Source: Coriobacteriia bacterium
Lineage (GTDB): Bacteria; Actinomycetota; Coriobacteriia; Anaerosomatales; JAAXUF01
Length of the DNA stretch: 64,000 nucleotides
Direction: 5' to 3'
Assembly: GCA_013336165.1 (NCBI GenBank)
Contig: JAAXUF010000003.1
Span: 124,001 to 188,000 of the forward strand
The position numbers were made by a program, and so were the translations under genes. Positions 62,167 to 64,000 of the stretch are shown here, one piece after another. Under the pieces are notes generated by a model, which searched no databases, had not been told where the DNA came from, and saw only the letters and a program-made list of their open reading frames with translations. Every line of letters starts with the position of its first letter. Position 1 is the stretch's first letter.

Positions 62167-62304
62167 GGGGCAATGGCTCCTTTGCGGTGCGAACAGCACG
62201 AAAGCCCGCTTCGGCGCATGCCGGGCGGGACACGCAAGCCTAGACCCGCATGCGGGACGTGGTCAAGTGGAACTGTCCCCCATCCACTGCGTTACACTTC
62301 TCCA

Positions 62305-63654
62305 ATGACAGATGAACCCCGAAAAGACATCGACATCGACCTCGAAACCTGCGGGGCAGACGCATGCGCCCCAACACCGAACGTGGTCAAGCTCGGTACG
62401 TTCGGCTCACTTCGGTACCACGATTTCAGGTTGTTCTTGACAGGTACCCTGCTCAGCAACATCGGTTCGTGGATGCAGAGTTACGCCCTCGGCATCGTGG
62501 TGTTCTCTTTTCGCCAATCGGAGTTCGACCTCGGTTTGGTCGGCTTTCTCTCCGGCATCCCGATTCTTCTCCTGTCTTTGCCTGCCGGTGTGCTCGCCGA
62601 CCGCGTTGACTCACGCCGAATGCTCATCTGGATGCAAGCCGTCCTGCTCGGCCAGGCAGCTACCCTCGGTGTGCTCTACAAGACGGGCGTCGTGAGCTCA
62701 TCCAATCCGCTGGCCTCGCTTCTATGGGTTGCCTCTCTTGGATTGTTTGGCGGCATCTTTGTTGCATTCCAGGGGCCGGCATTCCAGTCGATGCTGCCGA
62801 ATCTTATTCCGCGTCGGTTTCTCATGAACGGCATCGCTCTGAACTCGGCACAGCTTCAGAGCTCGCGCCTGTTTGGTCCGCTCATCGCGGCAGGGCTCGT
62901 TCTTGCGGGCGCTGGCATGGCAGGGGTCTTCTTCGCCAACGCAGTGAGCTTCCTCTTCGTCATCGCCGCACTCTCCGCTATCCGCCCATGCCTCGAGGCG
63001 GAGGCCCGGAGTACTGGACTCAAGCGGACACACGAGCAAGCCTGGCAGGCACTCACGGCGGGCATCCGCTATGCCAAAGCAGACGGTGCGGTCGGAGTAC
63101 TCCTCATCAGCACCGCACTGGTGACCCTCTGCGGCTTCCCCTACATAACACTCCTGCCGGCGATCGTGAGCGAGACTCTCAATGCTTCGGTCGTCGCCTA
63201 CCCCCGCTGGACGGCGTTCATCATGGCGGCCAACGGGTTCGGCGCTCTGGTGGGTGCCCTGGTCGTTGCGAGCCTGCCGGCCTCCCTACGCCGCGCGCGT
63301 ATCATCCCCATCGCGGTACTCTCCTTCGGGGTGGTACTGATCTGCTTCGCTCTTTCCCGGTCGATCTGGCTGTCAATTCCCCTCTCCGCACTTGGAGGAA
63401 TCGCTCTCATGGCGATCAACTCAATGACGAACACCTCGATTCAGGCGGCGGTGCCCGGCAAGCTCCGTGGGCGCGTTATGGCGTTGTTCGTCATGGCATT
63501 CATGGGGATCATGCCGGTCTCCAGCATCGTCTCCGGATCGCTCGGCCAGTTGGCCGGGCCTTCGACAGCGGTTTTGACCGGCGCTTTGCTCCTCCTCCTG
63601 TGGGGACTGACTCTGCTGACGCACCCGCAGTGGTTCGTGCATCACGCCGGATAG
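62305..63654 (+). CDS. MFS transporter (EntS/MFS_3-like exporter)
   Basis: A 449-residue transporter with about twelve membrane helices. Residues 35-60 (FRLFLTGTLLSNIGSWMQSYAL) and the loop LPAGVLADRVDSRRMLI match MFS_3 exporters such as EntS. Substrate unknown. There is no ribosome binding site before the ATG at 62305, but TACACT at 62293-62298 would be a -10 placed so that transcription starts at or near the ATG; the mRNA may be leaderless. A longer frame upstream runs into mfd and is not part of the gene. Confidence 0.88.
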   Translation: MTDEPRKDIDIDLETCGADACAPTPNVVKLGTFGSLRYHDFRLFLTGTLLSNIGSWMQSYALGIVVFSFRQSEFDLGLVGFLSGIPILLLSLPAGVLADRVDSRRMLIWMQAVLLGQAATLGVLYKTGVVSSSNPLASLLWVASLGLFGGIFVAFQGPAFQSMLPNLIPRRFLMNGIALNSAQLQSSRLFGPLIAAGLVLAGAGMAGVFFANAVSFLFVIAALSAIRPCLEAEARSTGLKRTHEQAWQALTAGIRYAKADGAVGVLLISTALVTLCGFPYITLLPAIVSETLNASVVAYPRWTAFIMAANGFGALVGALVVASLPASLRRARIIPIAVLSFGVVLICFALSRSIWLSIPLSALGGIALMAINSMTNTSIQAAVPGKLRGRVMALFVMAFMGIMPVSSIVSGSLGQLAGPSTAVLTGALLLLLWGLTLLTHPQWFVHHAG

Positions 63655-63726
63655 CCTCCGTTGCCGCGAACGGCTGCATCGATGGGGTATCTTCAGAAGA
63701 ACGCACCCGCCCGAGAGGACTTGCGA

Positions 63727-64000
63727 GTGAAGACGACACATCTTGCCGAGCCCGTCCCCAACCTGCCGTCCGCCGAGCGTGAGCGGCTCGCGCCCATCTA
63801 CGCCGAGCGCCTCGAGGCGGCGTACGGCGACCCCAAGCCGGCGCTGCACTACTCCAGCGCCTACCAGCTGCTGATCGCCGTGATCCTCTCGGCGCAGACC
63901 ACCGACGACGGCGTGAACAAGGCGACGCCGGCGCTGTTCGCCCGCTACCCCACTCCGGCCGACCTCGCCGCAGCCGACCAGCTCGAGGTCGAGGAGTACG
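63727..64000 (+). CDS. nth: Endonuclease III, 5' part cut by the window edge
   Basis: The visible 91 codons show the Nth start: LHYSSAYQLLIAVILSAQTTDDGVNKATPALFARYPTPADLAAAD. Nth removes oxidised pyrimidines from DNA; its catalytic HhH-Lys/Asp part and Fe-S cluster lie beyond the window. I chose GTG 63727 because GAGAGG lies 8 bases upstream; an in-frame ATG at 63682 is an alternative. Confidence 0.9.
   Translation, partial: MKTTHLAEPVPNLPSAERERLAPIYAERLEAAYGDPKPALHYSSAYQLLIAVILSAQTTDDGVNKATPALFARYPTPADLAAADQLEVEEY

Noticed and set aside
61888-62304. An N-terminal extension of the MFS transporter into mfd
   Set aside because: The added residues overlap mfd in antisense and have low-complexity character; the family start is at the ATG 62305.

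Overview
The window is about 62-65% GC, gene-dense, and uses many GTG starts. Gene content points to a strictly or mainly anaerobic actinobacterium of the class Coriobacteriia (an OPB41/Anaerosomatales-like lineage is my best guess). Supporting signs are the actinobacterial order enolase - FtsB/DivIC - DUF501 - Ppx/GppA, the clpC-radA-disA run, a Rex redox repressor, a flavodiiron protein, many molybdopterin (Moco) oxidoreductases and a LuxR regulator with a multi-pass membrane domain. The placement is inferred from gene content; there is no rRNA here.

Layout. 0-5 kb: clpC-radA-disA, minus strand. 5-14 kb: lysS-greA, two TatA-like genes, rex, a site-2 protease, a YhaM-like HD protein, a DUF62 protein with an altered catalytic triad, a lipoprotein, a small gene under an SOS (LexA) box, a DUF2085 membrane protein and tRNA-Pro(CGG). 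14-21 kb: RidA-like protein, a small ferredoxin behind a CsoR-type operator, J-domain protein, EamA, VanZ, PilT and three cell-wall proteins, one of them apparently starting at CTG. 21-24 kb: a perfect Fur-type box, a Fur-family regulator and an ECF metal importer (M-Q-O).

24-46.6 kb is an accessory redox region, flanked by two paralogous MCFRP zinc-ribbon genes. Its first part resembles pyrogallol:phloroglucinol transhydroxylase (large and small subunits), with a divergent membrane LuxR regulator. Its second part is a tightly packed 14-gene minus-strand operon (45359 down to 30295). It encodes a Moco enzyme, an Fe-S protein and NrfD, then two tandem CCG-domain (HdrB/GlpC-like) proteins, a second Moco enzyme, a rSAM/selenodomain-associated transferase, MobA, a COG1964-type radical SAM enzyme, a ferredoxin-DUF169 protein, a flavin reductase, an ArsS-like radical SAM enzyme, a GNAT with a Cys-rich tail, and an MTA phosphorylase. 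I know of no described pathway with this gene set, and it is the best candidate for a new system. One reading is a cytoplasmic, quinone-linked reductase or dehydroxylase coupled to a radical-SAM biosynthetic or maturation branch, with the phosphorylase clearing methylthioadenosine or 5'-deoxyadenosine.

46.6-64 kb returns to household genes: PhnP-like hydrolase, flavodiiron protein, polyprenyl synthase, a lipoprotein, a 17-haem cytochrome with 114-bp internal repeats, tRNA-Leu(TAA), Ppx/GppA, DUF501, FtsB, a predicted K+-independent pyruvate kinase, enolase, MazG, a PrsA/SurA-type lipoprotein, Mfd, an MFS exporter and the start of endonuclease III.
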